45,761 nucleotides of DNA, taken from contig JADYYG010000050.1 of NCBI GenBank assembly GCA_020853755.1, positions 1-45,761 on the forward strand, given 5' to 3'. Source of the DNA: Dehalococcoidia bacterium (GTDB lineage: Bacteria > Chloroflexota > Dehalococcoidia > Tepidiformales > Tepidiformaceae). Shown here in pieces: positions 7,279-16,010 of this stretch (position 1 is its first letter; every line of letters starts with the position of its first letter). Made by a program: the position numbers and the translations under genes. The notes under the pieces are model-generated. The model made no database searches, had not been told where the DNA came from, and was given only the letters and a program-made list of their open reading frames with translations.

Positions 7279-7806
7279 TCAGCGTGGACCGTCTCTCTGG
7301 GCGAGGTAGCTCGCCCAGAGGGCGTCTCGCTTCCGGGCGCCGCGCGAATACCCCCACTGCGCGAACAGCAGCGGCCCGAAGAACTGGGCGAGGAAGTACC
7401 CGCCGATGAGCAGTTCGAGGAACGCGAGCGCCGGATTGCCAAGGATGCCCGGTCCCCAGATGACCATCCAGATGAAGATGGCCGAAGCGAGGATGAGCCC
7501 GGTGAAGGCGCCCGTGTGCACCCAGCGCGCCTCGGTCGAGGCCTTGGCCTTGTAGGCGCGCAGGACGTCCTGGGGGATGGCATCGACCGTTGGCCGGTCG
7601 GCGGTCTTCGCCTGGCAGTAGGGACAGGCCGTGTCATCGGCCCGGAGGCGGGCGTAGCAGAAGCCGCAGAAGCGCCCGGCGGCGGGCACGCGGTGGGCCA
7701 GCCGCTCCTCCATCTTCTCCTGCAGGCGGTCGAGGTAGGGGTAAGGCGATTCGTACCCGGCAGTGCCGTGCAGTTCCTGCTGGTCCGAAGCCGCGCTTTC
7801 TGCCAT
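7279..7806 (-). CDS. Zinc-ribbon membrane protein, unknown
   Basis: A 175-aa protein with a cytoplasmic zinc ribbon made by Cys47-x2-Cys50 and Cys61-x2-Cys64, followed by two hydrophobic segments (about 97-117 and 124-148) and a basic tail. No named family is recognised. Such proteins can be membrane adaptors, but nothing in the context assigns a role. The last codons contain a perfect 11-bp hairpin (7295-7320) that probably ends transcription of the converging DUF302 operon. Confidence 0.75.
   Translation of the reverse strand: MAESAASDQQELHGTAGYESPYPYLDRLQEKMEERLAHRVPAAGRFCGFCYARLRADDTACPYCQAKTADRPTVDAIPQDVLRAYKAKASTEARWVHTGAFTGLILASAIFIWMVIWGPGILGNPALAFLELLIGGYFLAQFFGPLLFAQWGYSRGARKRDALWASYLAQRDGPR
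7295..7320 (+). terminator. Perfect 11-bp hairpin, putative terminator
   Basis: CTCTGGGCGAG pairs exactly with CTCGCCCAGAG around a GTAG loop. It lies 24 bases after the stop of the plus-strand DUF302 gene but inside the coding end of the opposite gene. There is no T-run, so intrinsic termination would be weak; it may instead slow polymerase or stabilise the 3' end. Confidence 0.45.
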
Positions 7807-7838
7807 CGAATCCAGTGTACCGCCGCCGTCCTTTCGGG

Positions 7839-8642
7839 TTAGGCCCGCTGCTGGAGGATGTACCGGTCGAGGAACGAGAGCATGATCTCGGCGCTCAGGC
7901 GGCCGAGCTTCGGGTCGGCGTCGAAGGCGTGCGGCTGGTTCGCGAACATGTGCATCTCGACGGGCACACCCGCAGCGTGGAGCGCGTCGTACATCGAGGT
8001 CACCTCGTTGTTCGGCACCAGTTCGTCGGCGTTGCCATGCATCAGGAGCGTCGGCGGGAACGCTTGCGTCGCATACTCGAGCGGACTCGCGCTTTTCATC
8101 GTCTCCACTGGCGCGCCCTTGCCGAAAAGGGTTGGCATGCCGCCCCAGGCGCGCTTGTCGAGGCCCGTCGGCGGGTAGAAGGAGATGACGGCAGAGACCG
8201 CTGACGAAACGCCGGCGTTGCCCCCGGTTCCTTCGAATGCGGCAGGCGTGTCCGCGCCCGCCATGAGGGCGAGATGGCCGCCCGCCGAGTTGCCGGAAAC
8301 CACCAGCCGGTCCGGGTCGACCCCGAGTTCGGCAGCGTTGGCCCGCACGTAGCGGATGGCGCAGTTCACGTCTTCGATCTGGGCGGGCCAGAGGGCCTCG
8401 CCGGTCAGGCGGTATTCGCTGGCGATGCAGGTATAGCCTCGCCGCCCGAGGAGCACGCCGTAGCCCTTGAGTTGCGAGCGGTCGCCGCTGGACCAGCCGC
8501 CCCCGTGGACGAGAACCACGCCGATGCCGTTCTTGATCGCTGGCGGCGGTTCGTAAATGTCGCAGCGGAGTTCGCGTCCGCCGCCAGTCCCGAAAACGAC
8601 GCCGTCGCGTGTGGTCACCCTGTCCTGTACTGGTGCGGTCAC
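7839..8642 (-). CDS. Alpha/beta hydrolase, BD-FAE/esterase-lipase type
   Basis: A 267-aa esterase or lipase of the BD-FAE/hormone-sensitive-lipase group. It has the oxyanion motif VHGGGWSSGD, the nucleophile in GNSAGG, the acid in MHGNADELVPN and the base in NQPHAFD. These enzymes hydrolyse small acyl esters or carbohydrate esters. The GTG at 8642 (VTAPVQDRV) is preferred since GGGGG precedes it; the longer frame from 8759 would translate the heptamer repeat region. No signal peptide is seen. It is divergent from the ABC exporter gene. Confidence 0.88.
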   Translation of the reverse strand: MTAPVQDRVTTRDGVVFGTGGGRELRCDIYEPPPAIKNGIGVVLVHGGGWSSGDRSQLKGYGVLLGRRGYTCIASEYRLTGEALWPAQIEDVNCAIRYVRANAAELGVDPDRLVVSGNSAGGHLALMAGADTPAAFEGTGGNAGVSSAVSAVISFYPPTGLDKRAWGGMPTLFGKGAPVETMKSASPLEYATQAFPPTLLMHGNADELVPNNEVTSMYDALHAAGVPVEMHMFANQPHAFDADPKLGRLSAEIMLSFLDRYILQQRA

Positions 8643-8690
8643 CCTGGCAATCCCCCGGTTCGATAGTGGGAGGAAGTGTAGGGCAGGCAA

Positions 8691-8711
8691 GGTGTGAGGT
8701 GTGAGGTGTGG
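8691..8711. repeat. Heptamer tandem repeat (GGTGTGA)
   Basis: Three head-to-tail heptamers, GGTGTGA twice then GGTGTGG, lie between the divergent esterase and ABC exporter genes. They are the reverse complement of the heptamer at positions 1-35. The repeat contains the in-frame GTG at 8708, an argument against that codon as the exporter start. Confidence 0.7.
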
Positions 8712-8752
8712 GGATAGCTGACCGCTGGAACCTGCCTTACGCTGGATGGCGC

Positions 8753-10585
8753 ATGGCAATGTTGCAGGAACGGGCTGACCGCCAGCGCAGGATGCAGGCC
8801 CGGCCTCAGCGGCCCGCCTGGCCGACGCTCCGCCGGGCCATCGCCCTTCACCGGCCGCACCGCACGATGGTCACGGCGCTCATCGCGGTCATCATCTTCG
8901 CCTCAGTCGTGGGGCTCGGGCCGGCGTACATCACCCAGCGCATCATCGACCAGGCGATCCTGAAGAACGGCGGCAACGCCTCCGAGCTGAACATCCTCAT
9001 CCTCGTCATGCTCGCCCTCATCATGCTGAACTCGGTGGCCGGCGTGGCCCAGGCCTATCTCAGCCAGAGCGTCGGGCAGAGCGTGATGTTCGACCTGCGG
9101 CGCTCGCTCTACCGGCACCTCACGGGCATGTCGCTGCGCTGGTTCACGTCCATGCGCACGGGCGAAGTGCTTTCGCGCGTGAACAACGACGTTGGCGCGG
9201 TGCAGAGCGTGGTCAGCGACACGCTGAGCGGGGTCGTCGGCAACGTCATCATCTGCGCGACAACGCTTGGCCTGATGTTCTACCTGGACTGGCGGCTTTC
9301 GCTGTTCTGCATCGCCTTCCTGCCGATCTTTGTCATCCCGGCGCGGCGAGTGGGGAACATGCAGCGCGAACTGGTGACCGAATCGCAAGAGGAACTCGCC
9401 ACCCTGACGGCGCAGATGCAGGAGACGCTCTCAGTCAGCGGCGCGCTGCTGGTGAAGGCCTTCGGGCGGCAGGAAGCGGAGATCGGCCGGTTCGAAGAGA
9501 GCGCGAAGCGGATCCGCAGCCTGAACATCCGGCGGGCGATGGTCGGCCGCGGCTTCATGATGGCGATGGGCATGTTCAGCACCCTCGCGCCGGCCATCGT
9601 CTACTGGTACGGGGGCCACCGCATCATCGGCGGCGAATCCTCGCTCGGCACGGTCGTAGCGTTTGGCGCGCTGCTCACGCGGCTGTTCGGACCGTTCAGC
9701 CAGCTCCTCAACATCCACGTCACGGTGCTCAGTTCGCTCGCCCTGTTCGAGCGCATCTTCGACTACCTCGATATGGAACAGGAGATCGTCGACCGGCCGG
9801 GCGCCGCCGCCCTGCGCCACCCGCGCGGCGACCTCGCCTTCAACGACGTCGGATTCAGCTACCTCAAGGACAAGCAAACGCTCGAGCACATCAGCTTCGA
9901 CGTTCCCGCCGGACACTTCGCCGCGCTCGTCGGGCATTCCGGCGCGGGCAAGACGACGGTCGCGTACCTCGTGCCGCGGTTGTACGACGTGCGCAGCGGG
10001 AGCATCACCATCGACGGCCACGACATCCGGGACGTCACGCTCGAATCACTCGGCGCGGCCATCGGCATGGTCAACCAGGAGCCGTTCCTCTTCCACGCCA
10101 GCATCCGTGAGAACCTGCGCTACGGCACGCCCGAGGCGACCGACGACCAGATCGAACAGGCGGCCCGGGCGGCGAACATTCACGAGTTCATCGCGAGGCT
10201 GCCCTTCGCCTACGACACGGTGGTCGGCGAGCGCGGCTACCGGCTTTCCGGGGGCGAAAAGCAGCGGGTCGCCATCGCCCGGGCACTACTGAAGGACCCG
10301 GCGATCCTCATTCTCGATGAGGCGACGTCGAGCGTGGACAGCGAGACTGAGCGCGCGATCCAGGGCGCCCTCGAACACCTGACGAAGGGCCGCACCGTGC
10401 TCGCCATCGCCCACCGGCTCTCCACCATCGTCGCGGCCGACCTGATCATCGTGCTCGAAGACGGCCGCATCGCGGAGCAGGGCCGCCACGCCGAGCTTCT
10501 CGCACGGGACGGTGTCTACGCGCGGCTCTACCGCCAGCAGTTCCGCGAAGAGTGGAACGAGGGCATCGAAGTCAGCGCCAGGTAG
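8753..10585 (+). CDS. ABC exporter, fused permease and ATPase (MsbA-like)
   Basis: A half-transporter of about 610 aa, expected to act as a homodimer. The N-terminal six-helix domain spans roughly residues 35-325. The nucleotide-binding domain follows, with Walker A GHSGAGKTT (394-402), signature LSGGEKQR (498-505), Walker B AILILDEATSS (from 517) and the H-loop AHRLST. This is the lipid/drug exporter family; substrate is not predictable. The ATG at 8753 gives MAMLQERADRQRR; the in-frame GTG at 8708 lies in a tandem repeat and is less likely. The gene is followed by inverted heptamer repeats. Confidence 0.93.
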   Translation: MAMLQERADRQRRMQARPQRPAWPTLRRAIALHRPHRTMVTALIAVIIFASVVGLGPAYITQRIIDQAILKNGGNASELNILILVMLALIMLNSVAGVAQAYLSQSVGQSVMFDLRRSLYRHLTGMSLRWFTSMRTGEVLSRVNNDVGAVQSVVSDTLSGVVGNVIICATTLGLMFYLDWRLSLFCIAFLPIFVIPARRVGNMQRELVTESQEELATLTAQMQETLSVSGALLVKAFGRQEAEIGRFEESAKRIRSLNIRRAMVGRGFMMAMGMFSTLAPAIVYWYGGHRIIGGESSLGTVVAFGALLTRLFGPFSQLLNIHVTVLSSLALFERIFDYLDMEQEIVDRPGAAALRHPRGDLAFNDVGFSYLKDKQTLEHISFDVPAGHFAALVGHSGAGKTTVAYLVPRLYDVRSGSITIDGHDIRDVTLESLGAAIGMVNQEPFLFHASIRENLRYGTPEATDDQIEQAARAANIHEFIARLPFAYDTVVGERGYRLSGGEKQRVAIARALLKDPAILILDEATSSVDSETERAIQGALEHLTKGRTVLAIAHRLSTIVAADLIIVLEDGRIAEQGRHAELLARDGVYARLYRQQFREEWNEGIEVSAR

Positions 10586-10643
10586 CCGTCAGCGGTCAGC
10601 AAGGCGGGGCGGTCGCCGGGGTGCTGAACGCTGATCGCTAACC
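10584..10643. repeat. Inverted heptamer repeats (AGCNGTC / GCTGANC)
   Basis: Two copies of AGCCGTC/AGCGGTC at 10584-10597 face three GCTGAAC/GCTGATC/GCTAACC heptamers at 10623-10643. The two arms are partly complementary and could fold into a hairpin after the ABC exporter stop. A related fragment, AGCTGACCGCTG, is at 8717-8728 just before the same gene. Confidence 0.5.
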
Positions 10644-10722
10644 CTCTTGACAGCCTGTTGTATCGTCAGCGCGCACGAAGCACGATTGTCATTTCGGCCA
10701 TTCGTGACGACAGGAGGTTCCC

Positions 10723-11037
10723 ATGATCACCGAGCGTCTCACCTTCAGGGCGAAGTACGGCCAGGGCGATGCCCTCTACGCACTGATGAAGCAGAACATG
10801 AACGAGATGCCGCCGCCGGCCAGCGTCGTTGGCGCGCGGCTCTACAGCGACCTGACCGGCCAGATGTTCAACGTCATCCTCGAAATCGACCACGCCGACC
10901 TCGACGCCTATGTCTCGGGCACGAAAACCGAGATGCAGGAGTACGGCTCGAAGGAATTCCAGGCGTGGTTCGCGAAGATGGTCGCCGTGACCGAGGTTGG
11001 CGAACGGCAACTGCTGAACTCCGAAAAGCTCCGCTAA
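10723..11037 (+). CDS. Small protein, likely dimeric alpha-beta barrel
   Basis: A 104-aa cytoplasmic protein. The alternation of strands and helices (ITERLTFRAKYGQGDALYALMK, then SVVGARLYSDLTGQ, MFNVILEIDHADLDAYV and a C-terminal TEVGERQLL strand) resembles the ferredoxin-like dimeric alpha-beta barrel fold of NIPSNAP-type or monooxygenase-like small proteins. No catalytic residue is recognised. A GACAGGAGG ribosome site precedes the ATG. It has its own strong bidirectional terminator downstream and appears to be a single-gene unit. Confidence 0.75.
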   Translation: MITERLTFRAKYGQGDALYALMKQNMNEMPPPASVVGARLYSDLTGQMFNVILEIDHADLDAYVSGTKTEMQEYGSKEFQAWFAKMVAVTEVGERQLLNSEKLR

Positions 11038-11056
11038 GGGGGCAGGTGGGGAACGA

Positions 11057-11087
11057 AGAAGGGGTGGCCATATGGGCCACCCCTTCT
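11057..11087. terminator. Bidirectional terminator, 13-bp stem
   Basis: AGAAGGGGTGGCC pairs perfectly with GGCCACCCCTTCT around a 5-base loop. It lies between the converging small-protein gene and glnA, and the arms carry purine/pyrimidine ends that give a partial U-run in both directions. Confidence 0.8.
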
Positions 11088-11111
11088 CGGTGTTGTTCGC
11101 TTTTCTTCGGC

Positions 11112-12557
11112 TTACGCGTCGAAGTAGAGGTCGAATTCGTACGGGTGCGGCCGCATGCGGACCGGGTCCACGTCGTTTTCGTACTTCGAGGCGATCCAGG
11201 TCTCGATGAGGTCCGGCGTGAAGACGCCGCCCTTGAGCAGGAAGTCGTGGTCCTCTTCGAGTGCGCGGAGCGAGCCATCGAGTGACTGGGCGACGGTTGG
11301 GATGTTCGCCAGGTCGTCCGGGCTGAGGTCGAACAGGTTGGTCTTATCGAGCGGTTCGCCCGGGTCCCAGCCGTTCACAATGCCGTCCATGCCGGCCATG
11401 AAGATGGCGGCGAAGGTGAGGTACGGGTTGCCCGCCGGGTCCGGGGGACGGAACTCCACGCGCTTCTGGCGCGGGTCCGGGCTGACCAGCGGGATGCGGC
11501 AGGCAGCCGACCGGTTGCGGGCCGAGTAGACCAGGTTCACCGGCGCTTCGTAGCCGGGGACCAGGCGCTTGTAGCTGTTCGTGGTCGGCGCGGCGATGGC
11601 CATGAGGGCCTTGCCGTGGCGGATCAGGCCGGCGATGTACGACTTGCACATCTTCGAGATGCCCGCGTATTCGTCACCGGCGAAGAGGTTCGCGCCGTTC
11701 TCCCAGATGGAGAGGTGGGTGTGCATGCCCGAGCCGTTGTCGGCGAAGAGCGGCTTCGGCATGAAGGTGGCGACCTTGCCGTTGCGCTTGGCCACGTTCT
11801 TCACGATGTACTTGTAGAGGAGCGACTTGTCGCCCATCTTCGTCAGCGTGTCGAAGCGCATGTCGATTTCGCCCTGGCCGGCGGTCGCAACTTCGTGGTG
11901 GTGGAGTTCGATCTGGATGCCGCAGGCCTCCATGATCTCGACCATTTCGTTGCGGATGTCGGTCTGCGTGTCGTGCGGGCTGACCGGGAAGTAGCCTTCC
12001 TTGTAGCGCGGGCGGTAGCCCTGGTTCAGTTCGCCGCGGAGGGTGCTTTCGGCGCCGCTGTTCCAGATGCCCTCGTCCGAATCGACCGAGTAGAACGCCG
12101 AGTGCTGGTCGCTGGCGAAGCGCACCTCATCGAAGATGAAGAACTCGAGTTCGGGGCCGATGTAGACGGTGTCGCCGACGCCGGCATCCTTCACGTACTG
12201 CTCGGCCTTCTGGGCCACGTAGCGGGCGTCGCGGGTGTAGCGGGCGCGGGTCACCGGGTCTTCGACGTTCGCGATCACCGAGAGCGTCGGCGACTGGATG
12301 AACGGGTCGATGAGGGCGGTTTCCGGATCCGGCACGAGGAGCATGTCGGACTCCTCGATTTTCTGGAAGCCCCGGATGGAGGAGCCGTCGAAGCCGTAGC
12401 CGTTGCGCCACGGGGAGCGCTCGAAGACCGTCCAGTCGTTCAGTTCATGGATGGGGCGGGTGATGTGCTGCCACTGGCCGAACAGGTCAACGAACTTGAC
12501 GTCGACGAAGCGGATGGCATTCGCTTCACAGAATGCCTTGATCTCCTCTGGTGTCAT
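11112..12557 (-). CDS. glnA: Glutamine synthetase type I
   Basis: A 481-aa GSI that condenses ammonium and glutamate at the cost of ATP. Recognisable blocks are the beta-grasp DLFGQWQHI, FDGSSIRGF, the GPELEFFIFD and EVATAGQGEID metal sites, NGSGMHTHLSIW, SYKRLVPGYEAPVNLVYSARNRSAACRIP and the RPHPYEF end. The segment matching the NLYDLPPEE adenylylation loop reads NLFDLSPDD, so the modified Tyr is Phe409 and GlnE-type adenylylation is impossible. GAGGAG precedes the ATG. It sits near amt and PII genes, forming the ammonium-assimilation block. Confidence 0.97.
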   Translation of the reverse strand: MTPEEIKAFCEANAIRFVDVKFVDLFGQWQHITRPIHELNDWTVFERSPWRNGYGFDGSSIRGFQKIEESDMLLVPDPETALIDPFIQSPTLSVIANVEDPVTRARYTRDARYVAQKAEQYVKDAGVGDTVYIGPELEFFIFDEVRFASDQHSAFYSVDSDEGIWNSGAESTLRGELNQGYRPRYKEGYFPVSPHDTQTDIRNEMVEIMEACGIQIELHHHEVATAGQGEIDMRFDTLTKMGDKSLLYKYIVKNVAKRNGKVATFMPKPLFADNGSGMHTHLSIWENGANLFAGDEYAGISKMCKSYIAGLIRHGKALMAIAAPTTNSYKRLVPGYEAPVNLVYSARNRSAACRIPLVSPDPRQKRVEFRPPDPAGNPYLTFAAIFMAGMDGIVNGWDPGEPLDKTNLFDLSPDDLANIPTVAQSLDGSLRALEEDHDFLLKGGVFTPDLIETWIASKYENDVDPVRMRPHPYEFDLYFDA

Positions 12558-12674
12558 ACAGGCTCCTCAGTTGGGTTCACGGCGGTTGGTTCGATTGTGA
12601 CGCTTTTCACGCTTCAGGTCAGCGAACAAGCGCGCTGATGCCGTGAAGATCATGTTTCGTGAAGAGCGCCCCGG

Positions 12675-12713
12675 CCGGCCGCGTTCTCCTCATCCCACCC
12701 TAGGCGCGGCCGG
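12675..12713 (-). other. Long-loop inverted repeat downstream of MFS gene
   Basis: CCGGCCGCG (12675-12683) and CGCGGCCGG (12705-12713) are exact inverted repeats 21 bases apart, between the MFS stop and the glnA start on the minus strand. There is no T-run. It could be a weak terminator that separates the two transcripts. The rest of 12558-12774 shows a GTGA-n6-TCAC dyad at about 12597-12610 on the glnA side and nothing else definite. Confidence 0.3.
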
Positions 12714-12774
12714 TTTCGGCCGGATTGCGCCGGTGTTACGAGATCATTTCTGTCGTCCCGGCACGCAAGCCGGG

Positions 12775-13992
12775 TCAGTTCGCCGCGGAGACTTCGGGCA
12801 GACCGGTCCGCTCCACCTGGCCGCGCGTTCGCCAGAAGAGGGGCAGCCCGAAGGCGAGCGCGGCCGTGGCAGCGACTGCGCCGCCAATCGCGAAGGCCTG
12901 GGCAAGGCCCCACTCATCAGTCGTATAGCCCAGTCCCGGCGCGAGCACGGCCAGCACCACGCTGCGCGACATACTGGCGATGGAGAGCACCGTCGCGCGC
13001 CGTTCGGAGCCGATGCGGCGGTTAATAAAGCCCGTCGCGATCGGTTCGACACAGGAGCTGACGCCCATCACCAGGGGGAACGCAAGGTATCCGGTGAGGC
13101 CGGGCATGAGGGTCAACACGAGGTAGGCGAAGGCGCCGATGAGCGGCCCCACCAACAGCGCCCGCGCGCTCATGTTGCGGGAGATGCGCCCGGAGAGCAG
13201 AGCGCCGCCGAGCCCGGCGAGGAGAATGGGCACCTGGAGAAAGGAAAACATCACGCCGACGCTGATGCCGCGGTCGAGCAGGTAGGGCTGGATGAAGTAG
13301 TGGCTCGCTTCGAGGGCGGCAAAGGCGCTGCTCACGAGCATCACCGTGATGCGCACGTCGACGTTCCGCCAGACTTCGGCGAAGGCGGATTGGATGGTGC
13401 GGAAGTAGGGCTGCTTCTCGCCTTCGGCACGGTGCGGCGGCTCCCAGATGCTGATGGCGATCGCGGCCGTAGCGACGCAGGTGCCTGCGCCGAGGAACAT
13501 CGTCAGCCTGGTATCGAAGAGCGCCGCGACGGGACCGCCGAGGAAGGTGGCGAGCACCACGCCTGCCCAGGTCGAAGCCATCCCCCGGCCGGCGAAACGC
13601 TCGTAGGAGTTCTCCCGGCCGGCTGCCTTCAACGTGTCGTAGAGGAGCGCCATATCGGCGCCGGACATGAGCGCGCTGGCCAGCGACCACATCAGGAACG
13701 ACGCCACCAGCACCGGGAACGACGACGTGAACGCGAAGATGAGGATGGCAATGCCGAGAACCAGCGCGCCAAGCGCCATCGAAACCGAACGGCCGTACTT
13801 ATCCGCCACGGCGCCCGTCGGCACTTCGAGGACGAGCATGCCGATGAGGAAGATGGACTCGGCCAGCGTGACCTGCGTCAGGCTGAACCCGCGGTCAACC
13901 GTCAGGAACACGATCCAGACGGGGATCCAGAGCTGGAAATCGCGCAGGAACCAGTAGCCGAAGAGAAGCCGCAGGTTCCGCTGAGCGTGCAT
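12775..13992 (-). CDS. MFS permease
   Basis: A 405-aa major facilitator with about twelve hydrophobic helices. The loop 2-3 signature appears as GAVADKYGRSVSMALGA (about 58-74), typical for drug-efflux or sugar MFS members. A basic central loop (PHRAEGEKQPYFR) separates the two halves. It is an inner-membrane secondary transporter; direction and substrate cannot be read from sequence. It is flanked by glnA downstream on the same strand and the divergent amt operon, but nothing ties it to nitrogen. Confidence 0.88.
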   Translation of the reverse strand: MHAQRNLRLLFGYWFLRDFQLWIPVWIVFLTVDRGFSLTQVTLAESIFLIGMLVLEVPTGAVADKYGRSVSMALGALVLGIAILIFAFTSSFPVLVASFLMWSLASALMSGADMALLYDTLKAAGRENSYERFAGRGMASTWAGVVLATFLGGPVAALFDTRLTMFLGAGTCVATAAIAISIWEPPHRAEGEKQPYFRTIQSAFAEVWRNVDVRITVMLVSSAFAALEASHYFIQPYLLDRGISVGVMFSFLQVPILLAGLGGALLSGRISRNMSARALLVGPLIGAFAYLVLTLMPGLTGYLAFPLVMGVSSCVEPIATGFINRRIGSERRATVLSIASMSRSVVLAVLAPGLGYTTDEWGLAQAFAIGGAVAATAALAFGLPLFWRTRGQVERTGLPEVSAAN

Positions 13993-14098
13993 CGGGACAG
14001 CCTACAACGGGGCTCGGTTCCCGTTCCGCGAGTTCGCTGACACAACCGGCCGGGCGGCTGCCAGCCATGTGCGGCACGCGCCAACCCTGACCCAAAAC

Positions 14099-14150
14099 GA
14101 AACACGATGGAAATCTGCGAGAAACGGCGCGGAAATCGACCGCCCATATT
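14099..14150 (+). promoter_or_regulatory. amt promoter region with four GlnR-like boxes
   Basis: GAAAC (14099), GAAAT (14110), GAAAC (14121) and GAAAT (14132) start exactly 11 bp apart, each followed by six other bases. This is the spacing of the a/b half-sites of the OmpR-type nitrogen regulator GlnR of actinobacteria. A -10-like CATATT follows at 14145-14150, which would place the boxes in the -20 to -60 zone. An AAAACGAAA (14094) is also inverted as TTTCGTTTT at 14150. The periodicity is directly visible; the regulator identity is inferred. Confidence 0.5.
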
Positions 14151-14207
14151 TTCGTTTTACGGCGGCGCTGCCAGCGGCGCGGCATCGCCAAAACCAGGGA
14201 GGGAACT

Positions 14208-15590
14208 ATGGAACTCGATAGCGGCAACATCGCATGGATGCTGACCGCCTCGGCGCTGGTGTTGTTCATGACACCCGGCCTCGGCTTCTTCTACGGCGGG
14301 CTCACCCGCAACAAGAACGTGCTGTCGACCATCATGCAGTCGTTCATCACCACCGGCGTCGTCGCCATCCTCTGGTGCGTCGTCGGCTACTCGCTCGCCT
14401 TCGGGCCCGACCAGGGGAAAGGGCTCATCGGCAACTTTGACTGGGTCGGCCTGAAGAACGTGGGCGCGGAGCCGGGCGGGCCGAACGGCGCCGTCTACGG
14501 CCTCGGCATCCCGCACCTGCTCTTCATGTCGTTCCAGATGATGTTCGCCATCATCACGCCGGCGCTCATCACCGGCGCATTCGCGGAGCGGGCGAAGTTC
14601 GGCCCGTTCCTCATCTTCACGGCGCTCTGGTCACTGCTGGTCTATGTGCCGGTGGCGCACTGGGTGTTCGCCTACGACGGCTGGCTCAGCGCCTTCTCGA
14701 CGAACGCGAACGCGCCCGACATCGGACTGAACTCGCTCGACTTCGCGGGAGGCCTCGCCATCCATGTGAACGCAGGCGTGGCGGCTATCGCGGCCGTCAT
14801 CGTCTTCGGCAAGCGCAAGGGCTACGGCAAGGAGCCGATGGAGCCGCACGACGTCACGATGGTCGTGCTCGGCGCGGCCATCCTCTGGGTCGGCTGGTTC
14901 GGATTCAACGCAGGCAGCGCCGGCGGCGCCACGCCCCAGGCCGTCTACGCCTTCGTCAACACGGCGGTTGCCGCGGCCACCGCGGGCCTCGCCTGGACCC
15001 TCGCTTCGTGGCAGTTCGGCGGCAAGCCGAGCGTCGTCGGTGTCGCAGCTGGCGCTGTCGCCGGTCTCGTCGCCATCACTCCTGCTTCCGGCTACGTGAT
15101 GCCGATGGAAGCGATCGCCATCGGCGCAGTCGCCGGCGTGCTCTGCTACGGCGCGGTCCGCCTGCGGGCAAAGATCGGCTTCGACGACTCGCTCGACGTG
15201 GTCGGCGTGCACGGCGTCGGCGGGATGTGGGGCGCGCTGGCGACTGGCATCTTCGCGAACAAGGCCGTTTCCGGCCTGGCCTACGCCGACGGCATCCTCC
15301 AGGGCGACTGGCACCGCTTCACTGATGCCGCCATCGGCGTCGTCGTCATCGGCGCGTACTCGTTCATCATCACCTTCGTCCTTCTCAAGGTGCTCGATAT
15401 GACAATCGGCATCCGCGTATCGGAGGAAGAGGAAGAACTCGGCCTCGATGTCACCCAGCACGGCGAACGCGCCTACACCTCGGACGAGGCGGGCGTGCCG
15501 CTCGGCGGGGGCACCATCCTCCCGGCCCCGCCGGCCACTTATGCGGCTTCGCTGCCGAAGCAGCAGCAGGCGGCTCGGCCCACCGTCTAG
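14208..15590 (+). CDS. amt: Ammonium transporter Amt
   Basis: A 460-aa Amt/Mep/Rh channel that conducts ammonium across the cytoplasmic membrane as a trimer. About eleven helices are expected. The twin pore histidines are His186 (AIHVNAG) and His335 (GVHGVGGMWG), and the FYGGLTRNKNVLS segment is typical. After the last helix a roughly 60-residue tail contains IRVSEEEEELGLDVTQHGE, the usual PII-contact region, plus a Pro/Ala-rich extension. GGGAGGGAAC precedes the ATG. It is followed 66 bases later by the PII gene, which blocks the channel in known systems. Confidence 0.97.
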   Translation: MELDSGNIAWMLTASALVLFMTPGLGFFYGGLTRNKNVLSTIMQSFITTGVVAILWCVVGYSLAFGPDQGKGLIGNFDWVGLKNVGAEPGGPNGAVYGLGIPHLLFMSFQMMFAIITPALITGAFAERAKFGPFLIFTALWSLLVYVPVAHWVFAYDGWLSAFSTNANAPDIGLNSLDFAGGLAIHVNAGVAAIAAVIVFGKRKGYGKEPMEPHDVTMVVLGAAILWVGWFGFNAGSAGGATPQAVYAFVNTAVAAATAGLAWTLASWQFGGKPSVVGVAAGAVAGLVAITPASGYVMPMEAIAIGAVAGVLCYGAVRLRAKIGFDDSLDVVGVHGVGGMWGALATGIFANKAVSGLAYADGILQGDWHRFTDAAIGVVVIGAYSFIITFVLLKVLDMTIGIRVSEEEEELGLDVTQHGERAYTSDEAGVPLGGGTILPAPPATYAASLPKQQQAARPTV

Positions 15591-15593
15591 TAA

Positions 15594-15998
<405 letters not shown>

Positions 15999-16010
15999 GG
16001 CTGGCGCCGC

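Noticed and set aside
8708..8752. GTG at 8708 as the ABC exporter start
   Set aside because: It lies inside a tandem heptamer repeat without a ribosome site, and the added residues have no family counterpart.
12588..12660. GlnR boxes before glnA like those before amt
   Set aside because: Only a single GAAAC on the minus strand and a GTGA/TCAC dyad are seen, without the repeated 11-bp spacing.
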